DNA of 64,000 bases from Pseudomonas benzenivorans (GCF_033547155.1 NZ_CP137892.1:1984001-2048000); one strand, 5' to 3'; counted from the first letter of the stretch, positions 1 through 12,643 are shown. A program made the numbers and translations. Notes: generated from the sequence alone by a model not told the origin.

Positions 1-2086
1 CCGCCGGGTCGTGGGGGTTGGTCAGCAGGGCGCCCTTGAGTTCGGCGGCGGCGCCGGCGAACTCGGAGAGCACCAGCACGCCGCTGCCGCCGAGCAGGCC
101 TTGCGCGGCGACGAATTCCTTGGCCACCAGGTTGAGGCCGTCGCGCAGCGGGGTGATCCACATGACGTCGGCCATGGCGTACCAGGCGCTGACCTCCTCG
201 AACGGCAGGCTGCGGAAGAAGAACTGCAGCGGCGTCCAGCCGATCCGCGCGAAGCGGCCGTTGATGCGGCCGACCGCCTGCTCTATTTGGGTCTGCAGTT
301 CGTCGTAGATGGTCATTTCCTTGGCCGCCGGCACGCAGACGGTGACCAGGGTGACCTTGCCGAGCAGCTCGGGGTTGTCGGCCAGCAGGCGCTCGTAGGC
401 GTTGAGCTTCTCCAGGATGCCCTTGGTGTAGTCGAGGCGCTCGACCGAGAGCAGCAGCTTGACGCCGGACAGCTCCTCGCGCAGGCGCGCCATCATCTCG
501 CGGATCTTCGGGTTGTCCAGGGCGCTGCGCACCCGGCCGATATCCAGGCCGACCGGGTGGGCGCCGAGCTTGACCACTCGGGTGCCGGTGTCCACGGCCG
601 TGGTCATGCGCTCCAGGCCCACGGCGCAGCCGTAGGTGATAAAGCGCGGCGCGCAGTTCTGCCGCTCCAGGGTCTTGAGCGGGAACACCCCGCGGGCCAC
701 ATCGACGAAGTTCTCCACCTGGCGCGGAATGTGGAAGCCGACGTAGTCGCACTGCAGCAGGCTGCCGACGATCTGTCGGCGCCAGGGCAGCACGTTGAAC
801 ACGTCCGCCGAGGGGAAGTAGGTGTGGTGGAAGAAGGCGATGCGCAGGTCCGGGCGCAGTTCGCGCAGGTAGGCCGGGACCATCCACAGGTTGTAGTCGT
901 GCAGCCAGACGGTGGCGCCTTCGGCGGCTTCCAGGGCGGTGCGTTCGGCGAAGGCGCGGTTGACCTTGCAGAACACCTGCCAGTCGTCCTCGTTGAAGGT
1001 GGCCCGTTCCCAGAAGGTGTGCAGGGTCGGCCAGAAGGCCTCCTTGGAGAAACGCTTGTAGAAGATGTCGACTTCTTGCTTGCTGAGCTTGACCCGTGCG
1101 GCGGTGAGCTTGGGGTAGCGTTCGGCATCCACCGTGGTGTGGCTGTCGAAGGGTTCATGCTCGTCCTCGTGCACCGCCCAGGCGACCCAGGAGCCGGGCC
1201 GGCCGTCGCCGAAGAAGCTCAGCAGGGTGGGGATGATGCCGTTCGGCGAGGTCGGGCGGCGGCGCTGCAGCTTGCCGTCGGCACCGCGGTATTCCTCATA
1301 GGGCAGGCGATGGTAGACCATCACCAGTTCGGCCTTGCCGGGCTGGGCGGCCTGGCGCTTCTCCGCGGCGATGCCGTGCTCGCCGAGGAAACCGAAGTGG
1401 GCGAAGGCTTCGAGGATGCCGCCGCAACCGGGACGCTTGGCGTGCAGGGTGCGCGAGTGCTGGGCGGTGGCTTCCAGCAGGCCCGTCTCGGACTGGCCGA
1501 CGCAGACGCCCTTGAACGGGCCGCTGAGCATCGACAGGTCGTTGAGGGTGTCACCGGCGGCCAGCACCTGGTCGGCGTCCAGCTCCAGCCAGTCGGCCAG
1601 GGCCTGGAGGCTGCTGCCCTTGTTCACCCCCTGGGGCAGGAAGTCGAGGTAGCGTTCGGCCGAGTAGAGCAGGTCGCAACCCAGGGCGCGGGCGGCGTCC
1701 AGCAGGGCCGGGTTGGCCGCCTCTTCGGGCGTGCAGAAGTAGGAGCAGCGACGGGCCTGGGGCACGTCCTGGCGCTCCAGGTCGAAGCCCTCGATGGCGC
1801 TGGCGACCTGGCTCTCGCCGGGCCACAGGGCGTCCACCGCGCTCTGCAGCGGCTGGATGGGCTGCAGCGTGTCGCCGTGCACCAGGCTGGCGCCGACGTC
1901 GGCGATGATGTAGTCCGGCTGCGGCAGGGTCGGGTCGGCCAAGAGCGGCAGCACCGCCTCCAGGCTGCGGCCGGTGACGTAGGCCAGGCGGATTTCGGGG
2001 TGGGCGGCGATGGTCTGGTAGAGGCTCAGGCGATCCTCGGGATCGCCGGCGAGAAAGGTTCCATCGAGATCGGTGGCAAGTAGCAT
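1..2086 (-). CDS. ggpPS: Bifunctional glucosylglycerol-phosphate synthase/phosphatase (3' end outside window)
   Basis: About 695 codons are visible; the C-terminus lies beyond base 1. The start at 2086 is preceded by AAGGAG seven bases upstream. The first ~270 residues are a HAD phosphatase: LLATDLDGTFL at residues 2-12, TGRS, and the late GDTLND motif. The rest is a GT20 glycosyltransferase of the OtsA fold (HDYNLWMVP, FFHHTYFPSADVFNVLPWRR, SVERLDYTKG, plus a terminal SEFAGAAAEL segment). This order, phosphatase first then synthase, is the fused GgpPS architecture described for Azotobacter and some Pseudomonas. The enzyme makes glucosylglycerol phosphate from ADP-glucose and glycerol-3-phosphate, then dephosphorylates it, giving the compatible solute glucosylglycerol under salt stress. 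A trehalose-6-phosphate synthase is the alternative, but the synthase differs from OtsA at several GT20 positions and the N-terminal HAD fusion favours GgpPS. Confidence 0.85.
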   Translation of the reverse strand, partial: MLLATDLDGTFLAGDPEDRLSLYQTIAAHPEIRLAYVTGRSLEAVLPLLADPTLPQPDYIIADVGASLVHGDTLQPIQPLQSAVDALWPGESQVASAIEGFDLERQDVPQARRCSYFCTPEEAANPALLDAARALGCDLLYSAERYLDFLPQGVNKGSSLQALADWLELDADQVLAAGDTLNDLSMLSGPFKGVCVGQSETGLLEATAQHSRTLHAKRPGCGGILEAFAHFGFLGEHGIAAEKRQAAQPGKAELVMVYHRLPYEEYRGADGKLQRRRPTSPNGIIPTLLSFFGDGRPGSWVAWAVHEDEHEPFDSHTTVDAERYPKLTAARVKLSKQEVDIFYKRFSKEAFWPTLHTFWERATFNEDDWQVFCKVNRAFAERTALEAAEGATVWLHDYNLWMVPAYLRELRPDLRIAFFHHTYFPSADVFNVLPWRRQIVGSLLQCDYVGFHIPRQVENFVDVARGVFPLKTLERQNCAPRFITYGCAVGLERMTTAVDTGTRVVKLGAHPVGLDIGRVRSALDNPKIREMMARLREELSGVKLLLSVERLDYTKGILEKLNAYERLLADNPELLGKVTLVTVCVPAAKEMTIYDELQTQIEQAVGRINGRFARIGWTPLQFFFRSLPFEEVSAWYAMADVMWITPLRDGLNLVAKEFVAAQGLLGGSGVLVLSEFAGAAAELKGALLTNPHDPA

Positions 2087-2198
2087 GCGCTGTCTCCTTA
2101 TGCAGTTGACGCGCCGACCTGGGCCGACGTGCTGTTGGGTGGGCGTTGCCGCGCGAGGGCGGCGGCCGCAGTTGTTGCAGCGGCGCGGTTGTGCGCCG

Positions 2199-3464
2199 CT
2201 AGCGTGATTCGGGGGCGAGTGGCTCGTCGACGCTGCCCGTCTCGGCGGGCGGCGCATCGGGCATCAGTTCCAGCACCGTGTGGCTGGTGCGCAGCATCGG
2301 CATGAAGTGCGCCTGTTCGCCGCTGACCAGGTCGCTGACGTGGCGCAGGCGGTACCAGGTGTAGGTGGCCAGCAGGGCGAGCACCGTGGCGAAGTACAGC
2401 GGCAGGGCGCGGGCACCGAACTGCTGCATCAGCACCCCGGCCAGCAGCGGGCCGCACACCGAGCCGATGCCGTTGACCATCAGCAGGCTGCCGGAGCCGG
2501 CGAGAATCTCGTCGCCGTGCAGCTGGTCGATCAGCTGGGCCACGGCGATGGGGTAGATGGCGAACGCCAGGCCGCCGAACAGGAAGATCAGGCCGAGCAG
2601 CGCCCGACCGGCCGGCAGCAGGCTCATCCCGAGCGCCACCAGCACCGCCAGGATCACCACCCAGAGCATCACCAGGCGGCGGTCGTGTCTGTCCGAGTAG
2701 CGGCCGATGGGCCACTGCAGCAGGGCGCCGCCGAGAATCGCGCTGCTCATCAGCAGGCCCACGCCGCCGGCGTCGAAGCCGCTGAGGCTGGCGTACACCG
2801 GCGCCATACCCCAGAAGGCCCCCAGGGCCAGGCCCGACAGGCCGGCGGCGACTATCGCCAGGGGGGCGATGCCGAGCAGCTGGCGCAGGTTGCTGTGCAG
2901 CGCCTCGGGCACGCTGGGCTGGGCCTGGCGAGTGAGGGTGATGGGCATCAGCGCCGCGCTGATCAGCATCGCCGCCAGGACGAAGAGGATGAAGTCGCCG
3001 GGTTCGGCCAGGCCCAGCAGTTGCTGCGCCGCGGCCAGGGCGCCGAGATTGACCGCCATGTACAGGGCGAACACCTGGCCGCGCTTGTCGTTGGGCACCT
3101 GGGCGTTGAGCCAGCTCTCGATCACCATGTACAGGCTGACCAGGGCCAGGCCGTAGAGCACGCGCAGGGCCAGCCAGACCCAGGGGTCGACCAGCAGCAC
3201 GTGGAGCAGGGCGGCGATGGCGGCCAGGGCGGCACAGAAGGCGAAGGCACGGATATGCCCAACGCGGCGCACCAGCGGAATCGCCAGCCAGGTGCCGAGG
3301 AGGAAGCCGACGAAATACCCGGACATGATCAGGCCGAGCATCGAGCTGGAGTAGCCTTCGGCGACGCCACGCAAGGTCAGGAGGGTGTTGAGCAGGCCAT
3401 TGCCGAGCAGGAGTAACGCGACCCCGCTCAGCAGTGAACTGATGGGGGCAATCTGGGACCACAT
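2199..3464 (-). CDS. MFS transporter (YcaD-like), inner membrane
   Basis: The 421-residue protein has twelve predicted hydrophobic segments and the usual MFS loop signatures: a GYFVGFLLGTWL first-repeat helix, RRVGHIRAF after TM2, and GRYSDRHDRRLVM between TM8 and TM9. It resembles the YcaD/UMF-type MFS permeases of gamma-proteobacteria; substrate unknown. The hydrophilic C-terminal tail from about residue 380 is not part of the core. It lies 112 bases upstream of ggpPS on the same strand, so co-transcription is possible, but the AAGGAG in front of ggpPS means it is translated independently. No promoter is clear in the A/T-rich 165 bases upstream (3465-3629). Confidence 0.8.
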   Translation of the reverse strand: MWSQIAPISSLLSGVALLLLGNGLLNTLLTLRGVAEGYSSSMLGLIMSGYFVGFLLGTWLAIPLVRRVGHIRAFAFCAALAAIAALLHVLLVDPWVWLALRVLYGLALVSLYMVIESWLNAQVPNDKRGQVFALYMAVNLGALAAAQQLLGLAEPGDFILFVLAAMLISAALMPITLTRQAQPSVPEALHSNLRQLLGIAPLAIVAAGLSGLALGAFWGMAPVYASLSGFDAGGVGLLMSSAILGGALLQWPIGRYSDRHDRRLVMLWVVILAVLVALGMSLLPAGRALLGLIFLFGGLAFAIYPIAVAQLIDQLHGDEILAGSGSLLMVNGIGSVCGPLLAGVLMQQFGARALPLYFATVLALLATYTWYRLRHVSDLVSGEQAHFMPMLRTSHTVLELMPDAPPAETGSVDEPLAPESR

Positions 3465-3629
3465 GGCGGACTACCCTAGGGAACTATGCCCTCGATAGCA
3501 AGCACGAAGCGGGCCAGGTGGGTCGGATTGCGTTGGTTAAGTTGTTGATATGCAAGGAGTAATTTAAGAGATAAAAGGCTGGCGATATTTTTTGGGCGAG
3601 ATTTTGCACCCTTTTGGGGCATTGCCGGC

Positions 3630-4967
3630 TCAGGACGCCTCCACCCTGAGCGGGTTCAGGGCGGGGGGGGTGGTCCGGGCGGCCTGGTTGAAGCGCTCCA
3701 CCATGGCGTTGAGATCTTCGCGGTCGCGGCGGTTGGCGATGTGCCGGTCGGCGGTTTCCAGCACGCTCTGCGCGTGGCGGATCAGGTCGGCCTTGTGATG
3801 GGCACGGGGGCGCTGGTACAGCAGGTTCTTGTAGGCCTGCAGCAGGCCGATCAGCACATGCGGGTCCTCGCGGCCGTAGCTGCGCAGCGGACCGAAGATC
3901 AGCTGCAGCAACTGGTCCAGCGGTAGCTCGAAGAAGAACAGGCGCGGCGGCTGGTCCGGCAGGGGGACGACATCCAGGTCCGGCAGGGTCATGCGCTTGC
4001 TGAACAGTACGCTGAGCATGTCGATGGCGGTGATGGCCGTGCCCGGGTCGTTGATCCCGGGGCTCAGGGCCTTCACGGCGATCTCCGACATGTGCTTGCA
4101 GCCGAACAGGTAGTGGGAGCTGACGTACTGCTCGACGAAGAAGTCGAAGCAGTCGAGCAGTTGCTGGCTCAGGTCTTCGTCGACCTGGCGATCCAGTTTG
4201 AACAGCGGATGACCGCTCATGACGAAGAAGCCGCGATGGACCAGCACCGCCATGCGCAGGTCGTGCTCCTCGAGCAGGGCGCAGAGGGTGCTGACGTTGA
4301 GTTCCTTGAAATAGCCGCTGCGCTGGGCCTCGACCTGCACCCAGCCCTCGTCGACCGGCCAGGAGGGCGCCTGGGTGCAGTCGAGCAGCTTGTGTTCGCA
4401 GTCGCTGAGTTTGTCCAGGGTGCCGATATAGAGGCTGTTGAGGATGTGCTCGACCTGAATCGACTGGCTGATCGAGCGGATGAAGTGTACGAACAGCCCC
4501 AGGCAGGCGATGCCCAGGCCCAGGGTGACCAGTACGCCGAGGCTGGGAACCCGTTCGTCGCCCTGTTGCTCGATGGTGGTGATCAGCAGCAGCGCATAGA
4601 GAATGGTGCCCAGGTAGAAGCCCAGGGTTTTCTGGTGGCCCTTGCTGCTGATCAGCCCGGGCAGCAGTCGCGGCGACAGGGCCGCGGCCGCGTTGTTGAG
4701 TACCACCATGACCATCGAGAAGCTGAACACCATCAGCGACATGATGCCGGCTACCAGGGTGCCGAGAATCAACCGCGCGTTGTCGGCGTTCTTCACCAGG
4801 CCGATGTCCAGCCTGGCCTTCACCGCCAGCAGCCAGGGCTGGTACTCGATGGCGATGTTGAGCAGGCACAGCAGCAGGAAACCCAGGGCGATCAGCGTCG
4901 GGTAGAACGCCAGGCTGTGGATGGTGCGCAGGTAGGCGCGGAAGAGCAGGTTGGAGGGTTGCACCAC
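3630..4967 (-). CDS. DUF2254 family membrane protein
   Basis: 445 residues. Two N-terminal transmembrane segments (about 20-40 and 62-92) are followed by two more (118-134 and 146-166), then a large soluble C-terminal domain. The LVFSFSMVMVVLNNAAAALSPRLL stretch after the second membrane pass and the GINDPGTAITAIDMLS motif near residue 290 are typical of DUF2254. The family is widespread in proteobacteria and has no assigned function. It stands alone: the MFS gene and phhC flank it without overlap, although all run in the same direction. The C-terminal region ends in a short basic/coiled stretch (HIANRRDREDLNAMVERFNQ). Confidence 0.8.
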   Translation of the reverse strand: MVQPSNLLFRAYLRTIHSLAFYPTLIALGFLLLCLLNIAIEYQPWLLAVKARLDIGLVKNADNARLILGTLVAGIMSLMVFSFSMVMVVLNNAAAALSPRLLPGLISSKGHQKTLGFYLGTILYALLLITTIEQQGDERVPSLGVLVTLGLGIACLGLFVHFIRSISQSIQVEHILNSLYIGTLDKLSDCEHKLLDCTQAPSWPVDEGWVQVEAQRSGYFKELNVSTLCALLEEHDLRMAVLVHRGFFVMSGHPLFKLDRQVDEDLSQQLLDCFDFFVEQYVSSHYLFGCKHMSEIAVKALSPGINDPGTAITAIDMLSVLFSKRMTLPDLDVVPLPDQPPRLFFFELPLDQLLQLIFGPLRSYGREDPHVLIGLLQAYKNLLYQRPRAHHKADLIRHAQSVLETADRHIANRRDREDLNAMVERFNQAARTTPPALNPLRVEAS

Positions 4968-5045
4968 GGGAGCGGCCGCCGAAACGAAGGGTTTGTCCGA
5001 ACTATAGTCGAGCCCTCGTCCGGCGGGCCGGCTCCCCGGCAGCCC

Positions 5046-6242
5046 TCAGCTGAAGACCCGGGCGATGGCGCTGGCCAACTGGTCCAGGCGCTGGGCATCC
5101 AGGCCGGCCACATTGGCCCGTCCCGAGCCGACCATGTACACGCTGTACTCCTCGCGCAGGCGCTGCACCTGCCGGGGCGACAGGCCGGTGTAGGAGAACA
5201 TCCCCCGCTGCACGGCGATATGGGCGAATCGCTCGGCCAGGCCGTGGGGGCGCAGGGCCTCGACCAGTCCCTGGCGCAGGGCGGCGACGCGCTGGCGCAT
5301 GGCGTCCAGCTCGTCGATCCACAGGGCCTTGAGTTCGTCGTCGTCGAGGATGCTGGCGACCACCGCGGCGCCGTGGGCCGGCGGCGTGGACCACAGGTTG
5401 CGGGCGATGGAGGCCAGCTGGCTGCGTACATCCTGAAGCTTTCCGGTGTCTGCCGCGCAGACCAGCAGGGCGCCGGTGCGCTCGCGGTAGAGGCCGAAGT
5501 TCTTCGAGCAGGAGCTGGTGATCAGCAGCTCCGGCAGCGCCTCGGCGAACAGCCGCACGGCCCAGGCGTCCTGCTCCAGACCGTCGCCGAAGCCCTGGTA
5601 GGCGAAGTCGATCAGCGGCAGCAGCTCGCGCGCCTTGACCACCTCCAGTACCCGCTGCCAGTCGTCCTGGCCGAGGTCGAAGCCGGTGGGGTTGTGGCAG
5701 CAGGCATGCAGCAGCACCACGTCGCCCTGGGGCAGGCGGCCGAGGGTCTCGAGCATGGCCTCGACATCCAGGCGGTTGTCGGCACCGACATAGGGGTAGT
5801 GGCCGACGCGCAGACCGGCTTCGGCGAACAGGGTCTCGTGGATCGGCCAGGTCGGGTCGCTCAGCCAGATGCCACGGCCCGGCAGGCAGTGGCCGATGAA
5901 GTCGGCCGCCAGGCGCAGGGCGCCGGTGCCGCCGGGAGTCTGGCTGGCGGCGGCACGCTGCTCGGCCAGGGCCGGGCTGGCGGCGCCGAGCACCAGTTCG
6001 GCCAGGCGCGCGCTGAACAGGGCATCGCCATGGCCGCCGATGTAGCTCTTGCTGGTCTCGCCCTCGACCAGGCGCTGTTCGGCCAGCTTGACCGCCCGCG
6101 GGATGGGGGTCAGGCCGCGGGCATCCTTGTACACCCCGACGCCCAGATCCAGCTTGGCCGGATTGGCGTCGGCGGCGAAGGCTTCCATCAGGCCGAGGAT
6201 GGGGTCGCCGGGCACCCGTGCGATCTGGCCGAAGTGCCTCAC
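5046..6242 (-). CDS. phhC: Aromatic amino acid aminotransferase
   Basis: 398 residues, full length for a class I aspartate/aromatic aminotransferase (TyrB/AspC type). It converts tyrosine (and phenylalanine) to the 2-oxo acid with 2-oxoglutarate, the step after PhhA. Visible motifs: [10 protein letters not shown] near the N-terminus, the PLP lysine in [14 protein letters not shown] at about residue 250, and the substrate-carboxylate arginine region near the C-terminus. Its ATG overlaps the phhB stop by four bases (ATGA at 6239-6242), so it is translationally coupled as the last gene of phhA-phhB-phhC. It ends 78 bases before the DUF2254 gene with no obvious terminator. Confidence 0.93.
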   Translation of the reverse strand: MRHFGQIARVPGDPILGLMEAFAADANPAKLDLGVGVYKDARGLTPIPRAVKLAEQRLVEGETSKSYIGGHGDALFSARLAELVLGAASPALAEQRAAASQTPGGTGALRLAADFIGHCLPGRGIWLSDPTWPIHETLFAEAGLRVGHYPYVGADNRLDVEAMLETLGRLPQGDVVLLHACCHNPTGFDLGQDDWQRVLEVVKARELLPLIDFAYQGFGDGLEQDAWAVRLFAEALPELLITSSCSKNFGLYRERTGALLVCAADTGKLQDVRSQLASIARNLWSTPPAHGAAVVASILDDDELKALWIDELDAMRQRVAALRQGLVEALRPHGLAERFAHIAVQRGMFSYTGLSPRQVQRLREEYSVYMVGSGRANVAGLDAQRLDQLASAIARVFS

Positions 6243-6592
6243 TTGCGGCCCTCCGCGTTCTTGGCCACCTCGTCGGTGCGCGCGGCCATGATGAAGTCAT
6301 TGCGGTGCAGGCCGCGGGCCTCATGGCTCCACCAGGTCACGGTGACCTTGCCCCATTCGGTGAGCAGGGCCGGGTGGTGGCCTTCTTCCTCGGCGATGGC
6401 GCCGACGGCGTTGGTGAAGGCCAGGGCATGGCGGAAGTTGCGAAACAGGAAGACCTTCTCCAGCTCCATGTGGTCGCCGCGGGTCTCGATGTTCCAGTCG
6501 GGGATCTGCTTGATCAGTTCGGCCAGTTCCTCGTCGGACACCAGCGGGGCACCGGCGCGGCAGGCTTCGCAGTGGGCTTGGGCAAGGCTCAT
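6239..6592 (-). CDS. phhB: Pterin-4a-carbinolamine dehydratase
   Basis: 117 residues. It dehydrates the 4a-hydroxytetrahydrobiopterin produced by PhhA, regenerating the pterin cofactor. The family fingerprint is present: [20 protein letters not shown], with the active-site histidines at residues 72, 73 and 90. The start at 6592 follows a GGAGA-type ribosome site (AGGAGAACCCCC upstream). It lies in the phh operon between phhA and phhC and overlaps phhC by four bases. The 107 bases between phhA and phhB are filled almost entirely by a palindromic repeat (6620-6704), so phhB translation must re-initiate after that structure. Confidence 0.95.
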   Translation of the reverse strand: MSLAQAHCEACRAGAPLVSDEELAELIKQIPDWNIETRGDHMELEKVFLFRNFRHALAFTNAVGAIAEEEGHHPALLTEWGKVTVTWWSHEARGLHRNDFIMAARTDEVAKNAEGRK

Positions 6593-6619
6593 GGGGGTTC
6601 TCCTGAAGATGGGGGTGTT

Positions 6620-6704
6620 CGTAGGGTGGACAACGGCCCTCGGCCTTGTCCACCGGGACAGGGTGATGGTGGATAACGCCGCAGGCGGCTTTATCCACCC
6701 TACG
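6620..6704. repeat. GTAGGGTGG-type composite palindromic intergenic repeat
   Basis: The element is bounded by CGTAGGGTGG and its inverse CCACCCTACG and contains two nested hairpins: GTGGACAA...TTGTCCAC (left) and GGTGGATAA...TTATCCACC (right). Related pieces occur at 26169 and 30921 in this window. It sits between phhA and phhB inside an operon, and supplies the stop codon of phhA (TAG at 6702-6700). Elements starting GTAGGGTGG are common between genes in several Pseudomonas groups; their function is not settled. Confidence 0.8.
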
Positions 6705-7485
6705 CGGCTTTGGGCGGGAACTTCGGGGCGTGCAGGCCCAACTGCATGGCCCGGTGGACCAGGGCCATGATGTCCTCGTGGGCCAGCTCGAACAGGCGCT
6801 TGAGCTCCGGCAGGACGAAGTACAGCGGCTGCAGGATGTCGATGCGATAGGGGGTGCGCATCGCCTCCAGCGGGTCGAAGGCCTGGTGCTCGGGCGCATC
6901 GGACAGGCAGTAGACGGTTTCCTTCGGCGAGGAGAGGATGCCGCCGCCGTAGATCTTGCGACCCTGGCTGGTGTCGACCAGACCGAACTCGATGGTCATC
7001 CAGTACAGCCGCGCCAGGTACACCCGCTCTTCCTTGCTGGCCTTGAGGCCGAGCTTGCCGTAGGTGTGGGTGAATTCGGCGAACCAGGGGTTGGTCAGCA
7101 GCGGACAGTGGCCGAAGATCTCGTGGAAGATGTCCGGCTCCTGCAGGTAGTCCAGCTCTTCCGGCGTGCGGATAAAGGTGGCCACCGGGAATTGCTGGCT
7201 GGCCAGCAGCTCGAAGAAGGTCTGGAAGGGAATCAGCGCCGGAACCCGGGCGACCCGCCAGCCGGTGGCGGCCTGCAGCACCTTGTTGATCTCGTCGAGC
7301 TGGGGGATGCGATCGAGCGGCAGGCCGAGCTGGTCGATGCCGTCCAGGTACTCCTGGCAGGCGCGTCCCTCGACTACCTTGAGCTGCCGGGTGATTAGGG
7401 TGTTCCACACCTGATGCTCGGCGTCGCCGTAGTGGATGAAGCCGCTTTCGTCCGGTTTGCGGGCCACGTACTGCGTGGATTTCAT
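6700..7485 (-). CDS. phhA: Phenylalanine 4-monooxygenase
   Basis: 261 residues, the usual length of bacterial phenylalanine hydroxylases. It converts L-phenylalanine to tyrosine using O2, tetrahydropterin and non-haem Fe(II). The iron ligands are visible as H121 and H126 in [11 protein letters not shown] and E166 in [10 protein letters not shown]. The [13 protein letters not shown] loop is also typical. It is the first gene of phhABC. The start at 7485 follows an AGGAGG site (GGAGGCAGCG then ATG). The stop codon TAG is made by the first bases of the repeat that follows. Expression is expected to depend on PhhR, encoded divergently at 7742. Confidence 0.96.
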   Translation of the reverse strand: MKSTQYVARKPDESGFIHYGDAEHQVWNTLITRQLKVVEGRACQEYLDGIDQLGLPLDRIPQLDEINKVLQAATGWRVARVPALIPFQTFFELLASQQFPVATFIRTPEELDYLQEPDIFHEIFGHCPLLTNPWFAEFTHTYGKLGLKASKEERVYLARLYWMTIEFGLVDTSQGRKIYGGGILSSPKETVYCLSDAPEHQAFDPLEAMRTPYRIDILQPLYFVLPELKRLFELAHEDIMALVHRAMQLGLHAPKFPPKAA

Positions 7486-7505
7486 CGCTGCCTCCTGAGG
7501 GGGCC

Positions 7506-7513
7506 TTGTTGTT
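7506..7513 (-). promoter_or_regulatory. Crc/Hfq catabolite-activity motif before phhA
   Basis: On the minus strand the leader reads ACAACAACAAGG, containing AACAACAA, which fits the AAnAAnAA motif bound by Hfq/Crc in Pseudomonas. It lies about 21 bases before the phhA start codon, next to the ribosome site. Catabolite repression of aromatic amino acid use is known in the genus; control of this gene is an inference. Confidence 0.45.
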
Positions 7514-7594
7514 GTGTTGGACTATGGATATCCCAGGATGTGCGATTGCGCAGCCGCTCCCGGGAAAAGGCGGGCGGTGGCAAGGCGCGCTTTC

Positions 7595-7612
7595 CGTAAA
7601 GAATAGATTACG
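7595..7612. promoter_or_regulatory. PhhR (TyrR-type) box 1
   Basis: CGTAAA-GAATAG-ATTACG is a close match to the TyrR/PhhR consensus TGTAAA-N6-TTTACA. It lies in the 256-base divergent phhA/phhR region, 110 bases upstream of the phhA start. Confidence 0.6.
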
Positions 7613-7656
7613 AAGGCGGCGGGGTGGCGACGCGCCTTCTTGCTGGCGGCCATGTC

Positions 7657-7674
7657 CGTAACATATTCTTGACG
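7657..7674. promoter_or_regulatory. PhhR (TyrR-type) box 2
   Basis: CGTAAC-ATATTC-TTGACG has the same 6-6-6 layout as box 1, 62 bases away centre to centre (about six helical turns). It is a weaker match. A convincing sigma-54 site (TGGCAC-N5-TTGCA) was not found in this intergenic stretch. Confidence 0.45.
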
Positions 7675-7741
7675 GAAATTACGGCGGATTGCTCGATTCC
7701 AGGGGCCTCAGCCGCCTCCAACGCCGCCATCGGGGCCCGTC

Positions 7742-9295
<1,554 letters not shown>

Positions 9296-9400
9296 GAACA
9301 TTTCGCATTCGGGTTGTTGGTGCAAATGAGAGGTTGTAACATTTAGCTTCAATTTTGCGCCGCAGGGAACGCCTGGCCTGACAACAAGAAGGTCGTTCCC

Positions 9401-9985
9401 ATGCTCAAGACGTTCCTCATCTACAGCCACCTGCTGGCCACCTGTGTCGCCCTCGGTACCCTGTTGCAGACCGACCACAAGCTCTGGCGCTGGCGCAAGG
9501 CAGGACTGGACGAGGGTAAGCGCGCCCAGTTGGCGGAGGTGCAGCAGGTGGTCAGTCTGGCACTGCTGGCCCTGTGGGTCACCGGGGCGGCGTTGGTGGC
9601 GCAGGGCTATCTGACGGCCGGGCTCGACTATCTGCTCAATCAGAAACTCTGGGCCAAGGGCAGCGTGGTCGTGCTGCTGACCTGCAACGGTGTACTGCTG
9701 CACCGCCTCGGTTTTCCCCTGTTGCACCAGGCGCCCTTCGTTGCCTTGCCTGCCTCGGCGCGGATTCGCCTGGGCCTGCTCGGCGCGCTGTCCATGAGCG
9801 CCTGGCTGTTCGCCGCGTTTCTCGGGGTGGCGCGGCCCTGGAATCAGGGCATGGCCTACCTGGAGGTGATGGGGATATTCGCCGCGCTCTGGCTACTGGC
9901 CAGCCTGGTGGCCTGCTGGGTGGTGAGCAGTGCGGGCATTGCGGGTAGCGGCGAGACCGGCGGCGGGGCGGCCGAGTCCTGTTAG
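9401..9985 (+). CDS. Uncharacterised inner membrane protein
   Basis: 194 residues, start preceded by AAGAAGG. I see five or six hydrophobic segments: about 3-20, 49-68, 80-98, 120-142 and 150-175. The first helix, MLKTFLIYSHLLATCVAL, has a histidine inside the membrane (SHL), and others occur at LLHRLG and LLHQAP; membrane histidines of this kind are seen in DUF2214-like and copper-resistance/cytochrome-like families. That is only a resemblance and I cannot assign a function. It lies alone between phhR and acsA and is followed by a strong terminator at 10094. Confidence 0.75.
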   Translation: MLKTFLIYSHLLATCVALGTLLQTDHKLWRWRKAGLDEGKRAQLAEVQQVVSLALLALWVTGAALVAQGYLTAGLDYLLNQKLWAKGSVVVLLTCNGVLLHRLGFPLLHQAPFVALPASARIRLGLLGALSMSAWLFAAFLGVARPWNQGMAYLEVMGIFAALWLLASLVACWVVSSAGIAGSGETGGGAAESC

Positions 9986-10093
9986 ACCTTGGTGCAATGG
10001 CGGGGGCGGGTACGGGTGGCGGAAACTGGGCCCGTCCGGATCCTGCGTGATTTGGAGACAGGCATTTTCCATTCCTTTGGGAGTGATTGGGTA

Positions 10094-10121
10094 GGCGACC
10101 CCAGGTGGGTCGCCTTTTTTT
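10094..10121 (+). terminator. Rho-independent terminator
   Basis: Stem GGCGACCC / GGGTCGCC with a five-base loop and seven T residues. It ends the 9401-9985 gene. The rest of the 341-base gap up to acsA (9986-10326) shows no gene; it must hold the acsA promoter. Confidence 0.9.
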
Positions 10122-10297
10122 GCCTGTTATTCGGGCCTCGATAGGGATATGTCGGCGCCCCGGACGAGCGGGGTTCGACGGCTGGCCGGGGCGCAGGTCC
10201 GCTCCTTGTGCGGGGGTGAGACCCTTGTTGTAGAGCGGTAATACCATGGTCGAATGGCCCAGGGAGGGGGGTGTGGCTACAAAATGACGCATTGCAG

Positions 10298-10306
10298 AAC
10301 AACAAC
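10298..10306 (+). promoter_or_regulatory. Crc/Hfq catabolite-activity motif in acsA leader
   Basis: AACAACAAC, fitting AAnAAnAA, sits 20 bases before the acsA start and about 9 bases before its GAGG ribosome site. Acetyl-CoA synthetase is a known target class of Crc/Hfq repression in Pseudomonas; here the assignment rests on the motif and position. Confidence 0.55.
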
Positions 10307-10326
10307 TAACCACTGAGGTATTGCTG

Positions 10327-12282
<1,956 letters not shown>

Positions 12283-12295
12283 CCGGCACCTGTCG

Positions 12296-12341
12296 ACGAC
12301 GCCCCGCCCGGCCACAAGCCGCGGCGGGGCGTCGTGCTTTT
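12296..12341 (+). terminator. Terminator of acsA
   Basis: A 13-base stem, ACGACGCCCCGCC / GGCGGGGCGTCGT, with a 14-base loop followed by GCTTTT. It begins 13 bases after the acsA stop. The remaining gap to aotJ (12342-12788) has no credible gene; it contains the ArgR site and promoter described next. Confidence 0.85.
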
Positions 12342-12579
12342 GGAGGCTCGGATGGATGCGGGAGGGCCGGTAACGCCTCGTGCTATCGATGGGGTCTATG
12401 GAAACGTAGTTGTGCGCTATCGGCGCGTCGAACGCCGGGCCTGAAACTTGCCGATGTGCTCCAGGCCTTGTATCTCGGGCTTCTTCAGGATTGGGCGCGC
12501 TTATTGCAGTATTATTCGGTTTACCTTTCCTTCGCCTTTGCATGTTTGTCGGGGGCTGTCAATGCGCCCGGCGTGCCCT

Positions 12580-12643
12580 TTCTGGCCTTTTGTAAATACT
12601 TGTCGCATTGAGGAAATTTCGACTTCCGGGCTCTCGCTAGAAT
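12580..12643 (+). promoter_or_regulatory. ArgR operator and promoter of the aot operon
   Basis: TGTCGC-N8-AA at 12601-12616 matches the P. aeruginosa ArgR half-site consensus. At the expected 21-base phase a weaker half-site lies upstream (TTCTGG...AA at 12580-12595). A TAGAAT -10 hexamer is at 12638-12643, with a poor -35 that falls right beside the proximal half-site, which suits an activator-dependent promoter. Arginine induction of aotJQMOP-argR by ArgR is established in P. aeruginosa. Confidence 0.6.

Noticed and set aside
11..2083. Long open frame on the plus strand opposite ggpPS (also 4092-6770, 30131-32860, 46218-48236, 51880-54369 and similar)
   Set aside because: They lie antisense to recognisable enzymes in GC-rich DNA, have low-complexity Ala/Gly/Arg/Gln-rich translations and no family features; they are mirror frames of real genes.
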